Assembly (NCBI GenBank): GCA_010093485.1
Contig: MU001508.1
Location: forward strand, 262,051 to 326,050
Reading direction: 5' to 3'
Source of the DNA: Karstenula rhodostoma CBS 690.94
Taxonomy: Eukaryota; Ascomycota; Dothideomycetes; Pleosporales; Didymosphaeriaceae
Length of the DNA stretch: 64,000 bases
In this document: positions 54,123 to 64,000 of the stretch, in pieces
Layout of the letters: every line of letters starts with the position of its first letter
Position numbering within the stretch: the first letter of the stretch is position 1
Made by a program: the position numbers and the translations under genes
Notes under the pieces: generated by a model
What the model was told of the DNA's origin: nothing
What the model saw: the letters and a program-made list of their open reading frames with translations, nothing else
Databases searched by the model: none

Positions 54123-54794
54123 TCACACAGCAACCTCAGCCACAGCAATCCTCACGCCATCCGCCCGTTGTTCGCCCTCCTTTGCCGGTATCTCCCACAT
54201 CCTCTGTATCTTCGGCGCATCCTCATGGTGTCCATGACAGTGACACTTCTTGACGCCCGCATACGCACTCCTAAGATTTTCGTCACCGTCGCCCTTCATG
54301 ATATCGCGCAAAAGCTCCTCGCTCGGCAGCTCCGGAGATGGCGGGTCGTCCTCGTCCGATGAGCCCTCTTCAGATGGAACAAGGTCCGGAGGCTCCTGCG
54401 GTGGTTTCGCCGACCCGGATGGAAACCGCATAAGCGAAAGTTCGTCCTGGTCGTCATCGCTGCTTATGTATTCGTCTTCTTCCTCTTCGTCGTCCTCATC
54501 GCTTGCATGCATCTCGGCAAACCTGTTTGGAGGCGGGCTCGTCTTCCTCTTTGTGGGGCAGTTGTTAGCGGCCTGGAATCTGACGCCGGTTGCATGGCTC
54601 GGTTGCTGGACTGTGGCTGCTTCTTCTTCGATCTCGACTAATCGCAATGACACCGAGTCCAGGGTAAGCGCGTGCCCGAGCATGAACCTCAGGTCTCTGT
54701 CGGGACGGTTTGCTGCTAGATGGAGCTTGCATTCGGCGGTATGGGCGATGGACAGTGTCTCGCGAAGTGATGCCTTCCTCATGCTGGATGCCAT
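54123..54794 (-). CDS. conserved hypothetical protein with acidic middle and CHCHGHH tail
   Basis: The frame encodes 223 aa. The N-terminus MASSMRKASLRETLSIAHTA and ECKLHLAANRPDRDLRFMLG looks conserved and helical; I recognise it as a type present in related ascomycetes but without known function. The middle is disordered and strongly acidic (SDEDDEEEEDEYISSDDDQDE). Near the C-terminus, SAYAGVKKCHCHGHHED has a Cys-His cluster that could bind metal. The ATG at 54794 fits the conserved start; an upstream in-frame ATG at 54827 would add 11 residues. Head-on orientation to precursor 2 gives no functional hint. Confidence 0.72.
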   Translation of the reverse strand: MASSMRKASLRETLSIAHTAECKLHLAANRPDRDLRFMLGHALTLDSVSLRLVEIEEEAATVQQPSHATGVRFQAANNCPTKRKTSPPPNRFAEMHASDEDDEEEEDEYISSDDDQDELSLMRFPSGSAKPPQEPPDLVPSEEGSSDEDDPPSPELPSEELLRDIMKGDGDENLRSAYAGVKKCHCHGHHEDAPKIQRMWEIPAKEGEQRADGVRIAVAEVAV

Positions 54795-55764
54795 GGTTGG
54801 TGTAGTACTAATCACATATGCCCGCAAGAGATTTTGGTGGTTGTCAGGCAGCCGTTCCTTTGATCTGTCAAATGTGGCGCTTGTTGGTGGAGGCGTGGGC
54901 TTTGAACTTGTTGGGTTCCGACGACAAAGGGATCAGTTCAGGACGGATGAATTTGCGAAGCACCGCATGTAAGTAAAGTGTCTCGGCCCGTGATACCTAA
55001 TCCGAGAAGTGCGGAAGGATGAGTCAACTCGGCATCGCTAGAGTTGCTGAGTGAGGGCTCTGCTTATGAATCTCACGACAGCTGCAGTTGTGATTGGCCG
55101 GATCAAAGTCAAAGAAGCTGCGTGACATCACGGGCCCGAGTAACCACCAACCAACAACCATTGCAGCGCAAAGAGCAGTCGTGTTTGTCATCCAAATGTG
55201 CGACGTTTGCGGCCTGTCGTGTTCACAGTTTGGCCAGGCCCACGCCGTTGATGAGCTCGGGTGAAGATTCTTACACGATCTCAACGTCGATGTAGACCTA
55301 TTGATCTCCAACGAAGATCAGGATGTGCATGTGATTTTTTTCCTCTAGCAATGCTTGTGCTAGGTGGTGAGTATTGGGTAGGGGAAGATTTTGGATCAGT
55401 AATTTCCTCACACAGCGTTCAGGAACGAGCAGAAAATTGATGCTTCCACTGCAACAACGCAACAGATTCAAAATCCACTCTGCACTATACGGACCCTGCA
55501 TGTACATCATCTCCCACTAGCAAATCACATGATCTGGGTCCATCACCACGGCTACTACATAGCGCTAGCAGCCATACGCACCCATTACATCACTGCCCAA
55601 TCATGATCCCCGCATCCGCACCTCATAGGTAATTGCAGTAGGCCAACGCAAAGCATCCCCGACTTTAGCTTTTCTGCTTCTCTCTGCTGTAATTGCAATT
55701 CACACTTCAGACGCGCGACATACCCATATCCAATTATACGACACCACACCGACCACACACAACC
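54795..55764. other. intergenic, divergent promoters
   Basis: 970 bases between divergent genes. Only short frames without motifs are present. Confidence 0.55.
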
Positions 55765-56283
55765 ATGGCCCCCCTCCGCCTCTCCCTCCGCCCTCTCCTC
55801 ACCCCCCGCCACCTACGCCTTCCCATCCATACGCATACCCGCCCCTCCTCCACCTCCCCCACCAACCCCCCAGACAACAACTTCATCAAAACGGGCGAGC
55901 GCAAAGACCCCGCGCGAATCAACGTCCACGCAGACGAGTACTCCCAGTCCGGCGGCGACTCGATGGTAGCCGCGCAGTCGGAGGCAGCCTTCGGCGGCGA
56001 CGCGAGCTCCGCGCGCAGCAAAGCCATGGCGGGTAAAGGGAACGTGGTGAATCCGCTAGAATTTAGTCCTGCGACGCCGGCATTAAGTGACAGGGTTGAG
56101 GCGGTGAGTTGGATTCCCGGGATGCGTAGTACGGAGCTGATTTGGAGATAGAGAGTTGAGAAGGCGGTTGAGCGGACAGAGGGAATGCGTACGGGGCCGG
56201 GGGTGACGAAGAAGGCGAAGGTCGTGGTCAAGTCGGAGATTGATTTTGATACTGTGAAGCATAAGCAGCCTGGTAGCGGGTGA
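55765..56283 (+). CDS. small putative mitochondrial protein
   Basis: Exons are 55765..56103 and 56152..56283, joined over a 48-base intron (GTGAGT...GATAG), giving 156 aa. The N-terminus MAPLRLSLRPLLTPRHLRLP is rich in Arg and Leu without acids, a good mitochondrial presequence. After it come an unstructured segment, GERKDPARINVHADEYSQSG, and VNPLEFSPATPALSDRVE. Splicing continues with RVEKAVERTEGMRTGPGVTK and a Lys/Val-rich end (SEIDFDTVKHKQPGSG). Without splicing, translation stops at 56151. No function is recognised; location is inferred from the presequence. Confidence 0.68.
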
Positions 56284-56697
56284 GGTCGGGGCTTGTCGCA
56301 TTATGCACGGCGTTTGCACAGGAGTGTTGTGGAGTTCTTGGTCGCTGGGAGCATGAGGTAGGACTGGGCATTATGCATGGTATGGGCGTCTTTGTAACAT
56401 GAATCTGGGTAATCGAATAGGAAGAGGTATCGGTAAACTGGCACCAACGCCCCCTGCTTGTACACTAGTACAGCTGTTCCGTTTTCCAACGCCTTGAAAA
56501 TGCATTCGCCGTGTGAACCACCAAGGCATAACCTGTCCGACCTGTTTGGAATCGTCGTGAAATTTTCAACGCCCCAATCGCTAGTCAGATCTTCTCGCCT
56601 TCCTCGTCGTTTTTATTTTCTTTCTACTGGCACAACAGATGTCAGCAGTACATCTCAACCAGATTGAAACTAAAGAAGTCCCTCCCCCGACTCTTTC
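56284..56697. other. intergenic, convergent 3' flanks
   Basis: 414 bases between convergent genes, with no recognised feature. Confidence 0.6.
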
Positions 56698-57634
56698 TCA
56701 CCTCCGCCGACTCCTATCACCACTCGCTTGTTGCGCCGCTTGTTGAGCAGCCTCATGTCCCAGCTCTGCCCTGAGCGACTTGAGCTTGCTCTCCGTGTCT
56801 TCTCTCTTTTTGTTCTCTTCTTCCAGTGCCTTCTCGACCATCTCCATCTTAGCCTTGAGCTGATTTATCAGCTCGGCCTCCTGCTCCTGGCTGAAAGGGA
56901 TATCATCGCCTCCTTTCTCCGGTAACTGCGCACTTCGCTCGCCGTTGGGGAAACCGCGTTTCGGTCGCCCATTGGGTCCTGTGCTCATGCTCGAGGTCTT
57001 CTTACCACCCTTCGCACCCAGCGCAAGATAGCTCCATTGGTCGTCGGCGGTGAGCGCCTCGTACAGCGCCTCGGTAGGTTCGTTGAACTGTACCACCTCC
57101 AGGTACTCGCTCCTCACACAGCCCGTCCTTTCCTGCTCGGCTTGCAGCTTCTCATCGCCGTACTTCTCCAGCTGCAGAAAGTGCTGTCTGTACTGCGCTT
57201 TCTCCCCGCTGATAGGCTGGAAGTGTAACCGTATGTCGATGGTGAAGCCACCCCAGCCGGTCTCGGTAACCTGGAAGGGTGGATTGTCGCATGTGCGGAG
57301 CGGATTCTCGTAGGTATTGAATATCTTGAATTGCACCTTGTTGAGCCAGGTTGTGAGGGAGGGATCGCCGTCTGGTTGGCGCACGTAGACGGTCCATCGC
57401 TTGGTGTGGTCGTCGGGTACGCCCTTGGGACGGTCGGGATGGCCGACGGGAGGGAGGGCCCAGGCTTCGGAGCCGATGACTGTGCGTGTTAGGGAGGTTG
57501 CGCGTTCATGGTGAAGCTTGCGTACTGATATTGCGACTCACGCGCTTATTCTGCGCGTCGTTAGCTCGCGAGCGTAGTAGGACATGTGCGCCTTCACCGA
57601 CCTTGACGCGCTTGTTTGCTGCGGGGGCGGGCAT
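56698..57634 (-). CDS. YAF9: YEATS-domain protein Yaf9
   Basis: Yaf9 is a nuclear YEATS-domain reader of acylated histone H3 and a subunit of the NuA4 acetyltransferase and SWR1 remodeller. Minus-strand exons are 57634..57602, 57550..57526 and 57479..56698, giving 279 aa. The 25-base middle exon is needed to give KRVKNKRVSRNIIIGSEAW, which aligns with the conserved KRIK..SVSRPIIYG start of yeast Yaf9. The YEATS domain continues with HTKRWTVYVRQPDGD, VQFKIFNTYENPLRTCDNPP and FQVTETGWGGFTIDIRLHF. Then YLEVVQFNEPTEALYEALT marks the family end region. A C-terminal coiled coil (ELINQLKAKMEMVEKALEEE) is present, as in Yaf9/GAS41. The gene is divergent from the COQ11-like gene with 329 bases between start codons. 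Confidence 0.93.
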
Positions 57635-57963
57635 CTTTGCGAGAGCGCGCATCCGATCCGCTCTGTCTGCTAGTCTCCGATGTTGTCGAGTTGCAGGGCG
57701 TCCGAGACAGGAATAGGAGGACGCGAAGATAGATATTCGATCGCAGGTCGGTGCGCCGTTGGAAAGGACTCCCAAGGTTTGTTGTGGAGTTGCTGAGCAC
57801 ACCTCCCATGCAGCTTCCAAAATCTGGGGCTCGCCGCGGGAGTCTTGGCAGTCGCGTGGGACCCCGGTCCCGCCTTTGGTGGATAGCTTCGGTGGAGTGA
57901 CCTCACCACTCGCCATTTTGAGCTGCAAGTCTGGAGCTTCTTTCCTTTTCACTCGACACAACA
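57635..57963. promoter_or_regulatory. divergent promoter, YAF9 / COQ11-like
   Basis: 329 bases separate the two start codons, so this is a compact shared promoter region. No specific site is claimed. Confidence 0.55.
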
Positions 57964-59000
57964 ATGGCTTCAGCAGCGAAAAAGAAGCTCGTGGTCTGCG
58001 GTGGCAATGGCTTCCTTGGTAAGTACTCCATCCATTGACCCAGACTTTACCCTACGCGCTACAAAATCTCGAGAGACAATCGCCAGCGCAAAGCTCTTTG
58101 AGTTACCCCACGATGAACCTTACAAAGACCGATCGCATAACATATCAATTCTCACGTATATCTGCTAACCTACCCCCAGGAAGCCGCATCTGCCGCGCCG
58201 CCATCCAACGCGGCTGGTCCGTAACCTCCATCTCGCGCAGCGGCGCCCCCACCTGGTCCGCCGTAACCTCCTCGCCCACGCCCCCCTCCTGGTCAACCTC
58301 CGTCTCCTGGGAAAAAGGCGACATCCTCGACCCCTCCACCTACACCGCGCACCTCACCTCCGCGACCGCCGTCATCCACACCATGGGCATCCTGCTCGAA
58401 GCAGACTACAAGGGCGTCGTGTCCGGCCGCGAGTCCCCCATTTCCGGGCTGCAGCGCGCGTTCAGCGCTACAAAAGCTGGAACGCAGAACCCGTTTGAGC
58501 GGAAGGAGGGCGAGGTGCTGAAGTCGCAGGAGAAGGATGGGCAGCTGACGTACGAGGTTATGAATCGGGATAGTGCCGTGAGTCTCGCGAAGGAGGCGGA
58601 GGGCAAGAGCGTGGGGACGTACTTGTATGTCAGTGCGGCGGCGGGGGCGCCGGTGCTGCCGAGGAGGTATATCACGACGAAGAGGGAGGCGGAGGATATT
58701 CTTGGGAGCAGGTTTCCCGGGATGCGGAGTGTGTTTATACGAGCGCCGTTTATATACGATTCGAGTCGGTCGTTTACGCTGCCGATTGCGGCGGCGGGGG
58801 GCGTCGCGTCGATGGTGAATAGTGCTGTGGGGGGACGGTTGACGTGGTTGATGGGTGCGGGAGGGATTAAGCCACTTAAGGCGGATACGGTTGCGGATGC
58901 GATTGTAGAGGCGCTGGAGGATGAGGAGGTCAAGGGACCGGTGGAGGTTGGAGAGATTGAGAAGTTGGCCACGAGGGCGTGGAGGAAGAACATGTTGTAA
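57964..59000 (+). CDS. COQ11: mitochondrial NAD(P)-binding protein, Coq11-like
   Basis: This atypical short-chain dehydrogenase/reductase is similar to yeast Coq11 (YLR290C), a member of the mitochondrial coenzyme Q synthome. Exons are 57964..58018 and 58180..59000, giving 291 aa. The Rossmann loop GGNGFLG at residues 13-19 is split by the intron (L18/G19) and only complete after splicing; the first exon is just 55 bases. Continuing motifs are SRICRAAIQRGWSVTSISRS, GDILDPSTYTAHLTSATAVI and HTMGILLEADYK. YLYVSAAAGAPVLPRRYITT and KREAEDIL place the Y..K-type region, and FIRAPFIYDSSR is family typical. Yeast Coq11 supports efficient ubiquinone synthesis. The ortholog assignment is from motif recognition. 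Confidence 0.87.
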
Positions 59001-59577
59001 GATATCGAACAAGAGAAGCTTGGGATACTGTACGATGAATGGTGTAGATATATATAGGCTTTAGACTCAGCGTCAAGCAGTGCAAATGACTTCTGTAATG
59101 CGCTTTTGCGCGTAAGTACTCGTCAAATGAAACTTCTTCTAAACACCTGTACCAACCCAAAAGTCTTGGTACATGCCGCTCTTCTCCCTGCCCGAAACGC
59201 AATGCATGGGATTCCGGATGCGGCGTGTGCATCGAGCTCATAAGCTATCGTCTGATCCTCGTCAGTACATTATACATCCACGCTTTGTGAAACCAACAGC
59301 CGATTCCAACGACTCTCAGTGCTCTCTTTGATCCGCAAAGCAACTCCACAGCCAAAGCCACAGGGAAGCTATTCGGCGACACCTAGTTCCAGCCGCCCGC
59401 CAGACGGGCTATCTTGCGAAAACCACTCCCTGTCAGACGTCTAGAAGTGCCGAGCTTTTCTTCGTCACGAGTCCAACACCACAGAGGTAGCCGGGGGGTA
59501 AACTTACTCTTAGTGCGATCGGTGTCCAACCGTCCAACAACACAGAAGGGAAATGAAGATGCGTACGATGAATTCCC
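59001..59577. other. intergenic, convergent 3' flanks
   Basis: 577 bases between convergent genes, with no recognised feature. Confidence 0.6.
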
Positions 59578-61086
59578 TCACTTCTTCCGCGACGACTGCG
59601 ACACCATCTTCTTCTTCACATGCTTTGGCATCTTCTCCTTCCGCTTCTCGCGCTTCTCCTCTTTCACCGCCTTCTTGTGGTCGCGCTTCACATCTTTGTC
59701 CATGTTGCGTTTCCCCCTCGGCGTACCCTTCTCGAACCTGCTTTCGTCGTCTTCGTCCGTCGTACCGTCCGAGTCGCTGCCCTCATGCGACGCATCGGAC
59801 TCGTTCTGCGACACCGTCGTCCCATCAGTGGCCTTGCCAGCCAGCAGACCCTGGTAGATGAGCGCGTCGCCCTGACCGCTCTTGACGAGCTCGGCGTCGC
59901 GCTCGATGTCGTAGACCTGGTCCAAGGTCTGGGGGATATACTGCTGGCGGAAGACCTCCTCGTCGTTGTCCTCGCGCTGCTGGTCCTCCGAGGTCATGGC
60001 GTCCTTCTTCTCAAACATGCCCTGCACATACTTCTCCATGTCGGCCGGCTCCTTGCCGCCTTCTGCGCCCGTCACGAAGATGAACACCTTCCGCTCGGAG
60101 AGCACGTCGACGTTGCGCGTCCGGAAGAAGTCGGACACGTTCTTTACATCCATGCGCAGGAACTCGAGGGAGCGCGGGTGGTCGTGCTCAACGGACTGCG
60201 AGACGTCGATCACGTAGAGCGTGTTTTCGTGGTAGAGGAGGTTGTACTCGCTCAGATCGGCGTGGACGAGGCGGCAGGTCTGGTACATGGTTCGCATGTA
60301 GCCCAGTAGCTCGACGTATATGCTCGTCCACTTCTGCTCCTCCTCTTCGGCCGTGAGACCCTCGAACTTGACGTCGCGGAGCCGTGGAGCGGGCCAGCCC
60401 TTCTTGTCGCCTAGGAAGCTCATGACGAGGACGTGCAGGCGCAGGTACAGAGGCTCGGGAGCCGGGATGCCAGCGTTGTATATCCGCCTGAGATTGCGCA
60501 TCTCTTTCTCTGCCCACACCTTGACCATGGCGCGGTTGTTGCTCTTGTTGTAGCCTGTGCGGAAGCGGTACTCGCCCGTAACGTACTTGTCGCGATCCTT
60601 GAAGACCAAGATAGACGTCTTGTACACCTTGATCGCTCGGTGCAGTGGCTGCGCGTCGTCTTCAGGGATGGTAGCGGCATGGTACACATTCGCCTCCTTG
60701 CCTGTGGAAATGACACCGTTGATCTCGGACACAATGTTGCGGTTGAGGAGTTGCAGCAGGATCATGCGCGTCCTCGGGTCCAGCACCTGCTCGCTCGTTG
60801 CGCGGTCGGCCTTGTCCTTGTCTCTCGATGGACCTCCACCCATACCCGCCATTTTGTTGTCGAGACGTATTCGGCCTGCATGTTTCGATAGCGACGCCAC
60901 TTGGTCGTCTAGAGAGGCGCTGGTGTTCGCGGAAGGTTTCGACTGTTTCTGCGCGTTCGGACCAGCCACGAGTTCGGGTACCTCATCGTCGTCAGACGGG
61001 TAGAAAAGGTCTTCGATGTCGCTCTCGCCTTCGTCGTCAACGATCGGCTCGGTCGTGGTGGGGACGGTGGGCTCGGTGCTCGCCAT
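59578..61086 (-). CDS. RIO1: RIO1 atypical serine kinase/ATPase
   Basis: Rio1 acts in cytoplasmic maturation of the 40S ribosomal subunit and in cell-cycle control. The single exon encodes 502 aa. The P-loop is STGKEANVYHA at residues 127-137. The ATP-binding lysine lies in HRAIKVYKTSIL. The catalytic loop is LVHADLSEYN with Asp277, and the metal-binding loop is VIDVSQSVEHDHP with Asp294, all matching RIO1 rather than RIO2. The N-terminus is acidic. The C-terminus is acidic, then Lys/Arg rich (KRDHKKAVKEEKREKRKEK), as in other Rio1 proteins. I chose the ATG at 61086 (MASTEPTVPT); the frame is open to 61272, but the added residues look non-coding. Confidence 0.96.
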   Translation of the reverse strand: MASTEPTVPTTTEPIVDDEGESDIEDLFYPSDDDEVPELVAGPNAQKQSKPSANTSASLDDQVASLSKHAGRIRLDNKMAGMGGGPSRDKDKADRATSEQVLDPRTRMILLQLLNRNIVSEINGVISTGKEANVYHAATIPEDDAQPLHRAIKVYKTSILVFKDRDKYVTGEYRFRTGYNKSNNRAMVKVWAEKEMRNLRRIYNAGIPAPEPLYLRLHVLVMSFLGDKKGWPAPRLRDVKFEGLTAEEEEQKWTSIYVELLGYMRTMYQTCRLVHADLSEYNLLYHENTLYVIDVSQSVEHDHPRSLEFLRMDVKNVSDFFRTRNVDVLSERKVFIFVTGAEGGKEPADMEKYVQGMFEKKDAMTSEDQQREDNDEEVFRQQYIPQTLDQVYDIERDAELVKSGQGDALIYQGLLAGKATDGTTVSQNESDASHEGSDSDGTTDEDDESRFEKGTPRGKRNMDKDVKRDHKKAVKEEKREKRKEKMPKHVKKKMVSQSSRKK

Positions 61087-62269
61087 GGTTGCGCGCAGTG
61101 ATGATGGAGTGGCGTGTGGCGAAAGTATATGTGCGAATGCTGCGAAAGATGATGAATGTTGGAAGCAGCTGTTCTTGAAGTCCTGCTGGCACCACTGAGA
61201 GGCGCAGACGTGGCAATGATATATGGCGGCGGCGGTATGCAATAATGAGTGACTCCGAGGCGCGAGGGGCATAAAAAGTTCGGCGAGCGTATCGATAATA
61301 CGCCACTAGTTGGCAGTATAGCGGGGTTGATCAGCCTTACAGAGGCGGTCTGCCTGCCCCTCGAGCCTCGCCCCTCTGGTGCCTGGACGATCAGAATGAT
61401 CAATCATGAGTCGATAAATATGCTCTTTCTCCCTCTGACTGCTAAGCTTCCAGCTAGCCGCCGCGACCTTCACACAGTTCCATCGCCACACATGCTTTGA
61501 CTCATCCCAGCTGCCTTCATCATTACCTGTCTAGATGCCAACGTAGTCCGCATGATGCGTCTCCACGCTGTCAGTTACCCACCGGACTAGCAGTACGACC
61601 TAGCGCCGCACCCGCTGGAGGGGTATTGAGTAAGCAGTCTACGGTAGCCAAGTTCTCGATCTTTTGCATTGCTTATCAACATCAGACAGTGTAGCCCAAA
61701 GATATCAATGTTGGATTCGTTCACCAAAGATGAAGCTTGGAGCGACTCATCCATTGTTCCACCGCCCAGTTTCCGGCCTGTTGCTGTAGCCAATCTATTG
61801 CAATGGAGTATGTACGCAACAAATGGACCTTAAGTATGCTTTCATAGGCTCTGTCTTACTTCTAGCAGTGTCCGCTAACAACTGCCTTCTGTCCGTCAAT
61901 CGCTCCGATAGCCTTAGTCCGGCCCTCTAACCCAGACGCGACCATGTACTTGCTCCTGTAAAGACTTCAAAAGCTATCATTCTTTCATCGCAGAATGTCA
62001 TATTCCCTAACAGTCGAACTTTGTTCGAATGGCTAGAGTTTCGACTAATTGCAGCTTCAGATAGCTGATACCTGTTCTACGCACACTCACGCTAGTCATC
62101 TGTAACCTCAACTATGGGTAGGAGCAGGTAGTAAACTGATGGCTCGAGCGGATCAAGAGCCTGTAGCATAACGTGGTAGCGCGATGGGACTCTTTCTTTC
62201 ATCGGTAACGTGCGACGGGATGCGCAGTGGTGGGCACAGACAAACTGACTTCGTGCGGCATTCAGCGAC
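61087..62269. other. intergenic, RIO1 5' and ATG17 3' flank
   Basis: 1.2 kb with no recognised gene; it holds the RIO1 promoter and the 3' end of ATG17. Confidence 0.55.
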
Positions 62270-63806
62270 TCACATCCTTCTCTTAACCCTGACCAAAGCA
62301 CGCTCCACGACATTTCGGCCTAGCTGCGGGATACTTTTGGCGACGACATCGGTGTCGTGAGCCTCTTCACCCTCTTCCAGCTCCTGCTCTCGCAGGACCG
62401 GAACGGCTCGTACTTCGTAGCGTCTAGGTGGGTCTCTCAAGCCAGGCCATATGTCCAGTGGTAGGAAGTCTCCTTGGGCGAGAGTAAACTGCTCGCGTGC
62501 GCGCTCATCCTCAGCGTGCAGCCTGTCCAGCTCCTTTTGCGCTTCTTCGGCCTTTCGCTTCGCCTTCTCGTGTCTTCGCCTGCGCGATGATATCTCCACC
62601 AATAGCTCAGCATATGCCAGATCGAACCGCTCATAGAAGTCCCGCTGGTTTTCCCACTCCTCGATCCCGTTCAGCAATGTAGGTCGCGTGTCGTCCAGCC
62701 ACGAAGTGTGGAAGGCTCTCGAGGTGGCAATGTGGCCCTTGACCTCCTTTGCAATGTTCGCTATCATCTTGAGGATACTGCCCAGGGCGGAGTCCTCGTT
62801 GCGTAGATGAGTGATGTGGTTGTCGATCTGCGACAGCAGATACGACATCTCAGAACCGTGTTCGCGGATCTCGGTCACAACATCTTCAACTTCTTGGGCA
62901 TCCCTTTCCAGCACACTCAGCATCTCCTGGCGCTCTTCTTCCGAGATGGGCTCCGGAGGAGGACTGTGATCATCGCCCGCTGGCAACGAGACATCACCGG
63001 TGGCCTGCGTCACAGCAGCAGCACCGCCTTCGGTATGCCGGAGAGCAGTCACGCAGAGATCGTAATGCTTGACGAGAGATTGGAAAGCTTGTGCAGCTTC
63101 CCTCGCGTGTCCTTCAAGACCATGATACAGGGTAGGTATGGGGCTCGGCGTTGAGTTGGTGACGGGCGTCTTCGGGACATTGACAATGGACGAATGGAGG
63201 TTCTCGAGCGAGGTATCGAAAGCGTCGGTGCTCTCTTCGAGGCTTGATCGGGCCTCGTTGTATCTGTCTATGCAAGCTCTGAGCGAGTCCTCAAGAGCGG
63301 ACACGGTCGTGTTGTCGATGAAATCGTAGAGGTGCTTCTGCGGCGTGCCGGAAGGCTGGAGGGCAGACTCTATCGGCGTTTCGCGCAACACGGCGAGGGT
63401 CGAGTTCAGGGTAGCAAACGAGGTATCTAGGTCATGCAGCAGTTGCTGGCTGGTTAGTCTTCTCATCTCGCGCATAGAGAGATGAAGATACCTTGAATTC
63501 AGCCTGCACGTTGCCCTCCACGACGTCTATCCCGCGGCGCACAGCCTCCAGCGCGTCAACTTGCTCATCGACTATGTTTATGATGGACGTGTTCTTGGCG
63601 GCGAGAACGGCGTTTTCCTCCAGCAGCTCGCGCGCAGACGTCACGATGTCGTTGGCGCGCCATAGGATCGTCTGCGTCTGCAGGGAGCGCTTCGAAGCTA
63701 CAAAGTGGGTCACGAGGTCCTCGAGCGTGTGCGGCCTGTTCTGGTGCAGCGACCTTTGCGAGCTCGCGCTGGTAGTGGACGATGCTGGGGACGGTGGAGA
63801 GGCCAT
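62270..63806 (-). CDS. ATG17: autophagy scaffold protein Atg17
   Basis: Atg17 is the elongated coiled-coil scaffold of the Atg1 kinase complex that organises the phagophore assembly site. Minus-strand exons are 63806..63492 and 63445..62270 (46-base intron GTATCT...GCCAG), giving 496 aa. The N-terminal block LEDLVTHFVASKRSLQTQTI and LWRANDIVTSARELLEENAV is characteristic of the Atg17 family. Splicing joins NVQAEFK to QLLHDLDTSF. Long helices follow, including SLVKHYDLCVTALRHTEGG and YERFDLAYAELLVEISSRRR. An insert rich in Pro/Ser lies near residue 275. RDPPRRYEVRAVPVLREQEL lies near the end. The last residues (KRRM) precede a GTGAGT, so an additional short 3' exon is conceivable. Confidence 0.92.
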
Positions 63807-64000
63807 TGCACGCGGCTGGCGGCTGGTCGTCAGCAGCAGTGAGTAGGGTAGACAGCAGCGCAAGGATCAGATTGCATCTTTCCCAGGACAACGTTCAACG
63901 CGCAAACACCAACGATGCGCGCAAGTGAGATTCATTCATTGTTGTTGGTCGTGAGAGCTCAGGCACAGGCAGCAGGGCACATGCACGCTTGCAGCATCAC
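63807..64000. other. ATG17 upstream flank at window edge
   Basis: These are the last 194 bases, presumably ATG17 promoter. Nothing more can be said. Confidence 0.5.

Noticed and set aside
1..64000. tRNA, rRNA or CRISPR features
   Set aside because: I scanned for T-arm-like GTTCGAATC motifs and regular short repeats and saw none convincing; a CRISPR array is not expected in a fungal genome. A covariance-model scan would settle the tRNA question.

Overview
This 64 kb window is nuclear DNA from a filamentous ascomycete (Pezizomycotina). Genes are mostly interrupted by short introns of about 45-70 bases with GT...AG ends and visible branch sites (CTAAC/CTGAC types). There are no operons. The gene set is typical of this group: a RasGEF with SH3 domain, C2H2 plus fungal_trans regulator, DUF3176 membrane protein, Dfg5-type GH76, GH25, GH16 and Atg17. 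A polyglycine-hydrolase-like secreted protein, many small secreted proteins and a short AT-rich, TA-rich scar suggest a Dothideomycete, possibly plant-associated; that placement is inference.

Layout. 0-6 kb: 3' end of RPL22, NHP2 (minus) and a C2H2/fungal_trans regulator (minus). 6-9 kb: long GC-rich interval without a convincing gene. 9-19 kb: Cdc25-type RasGEF, a GPI-anchored GH16 protein and a secreted beta-lactamase-fold protein resembling polyglycine hydrolases. 19-22 kb: two adjacent minus-strand genes for secreted six-cysteine proteins that are clearly paralogous. 22-30 kb: sparse, repeat-rich, with an Ldb19/ART1-type arrestin and a 2EXR/F-box-like gene. 31-36 kb: three minus-strand secreted or wall proteins (unknown secreted family, GH25 lysozyme, GH76 Dfg5/Dcw1). 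37-43 kb: IST3 (with an apparent tail frameshift), dynein light intermediate chain, and a nitronate monooxygenase. 45-48 kb: DUF3176 membrane protein. 48.7-53.6 kb: two related Kex2-processed repeat precursor genes, about 2.8 kb apart. 54-64 kb: a conserved hypothetical, a small putative mitochondrial protein, YAF9 divergent from a COQ11-like reductase gene, RIO1 and ATG17.

The most interesting locus is 48.7-53.6 kb. The first precursor has a signal peptide and 20 exact copies of the hexapeptide AVRGSN, mostly ended by KR or RR. In its second half every spacer is built only of X-Ala or X-Pro dipeptides, the signature of Kex2 plus Ste13-type dipeptidyl aminopeptidase maturation known from yeast alpha-factor. 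The second precursor shares the same start region and predicts several different short peptides (AIRNQG, FGRSSHP, FGRAGAG, GFTRAKPGY, GTVRPSN, INRIHG). No UstYa/DUF3328 oxidase, P450 or transporter lies nearby in the window, so these look more like secreted signalling or effector peptides than a complete cyclic-peptide cluster, though a RiPP role cannot be excluded.

Gene models below were spliced by eye; reading frame and total length were checked to be multiples of three for each.
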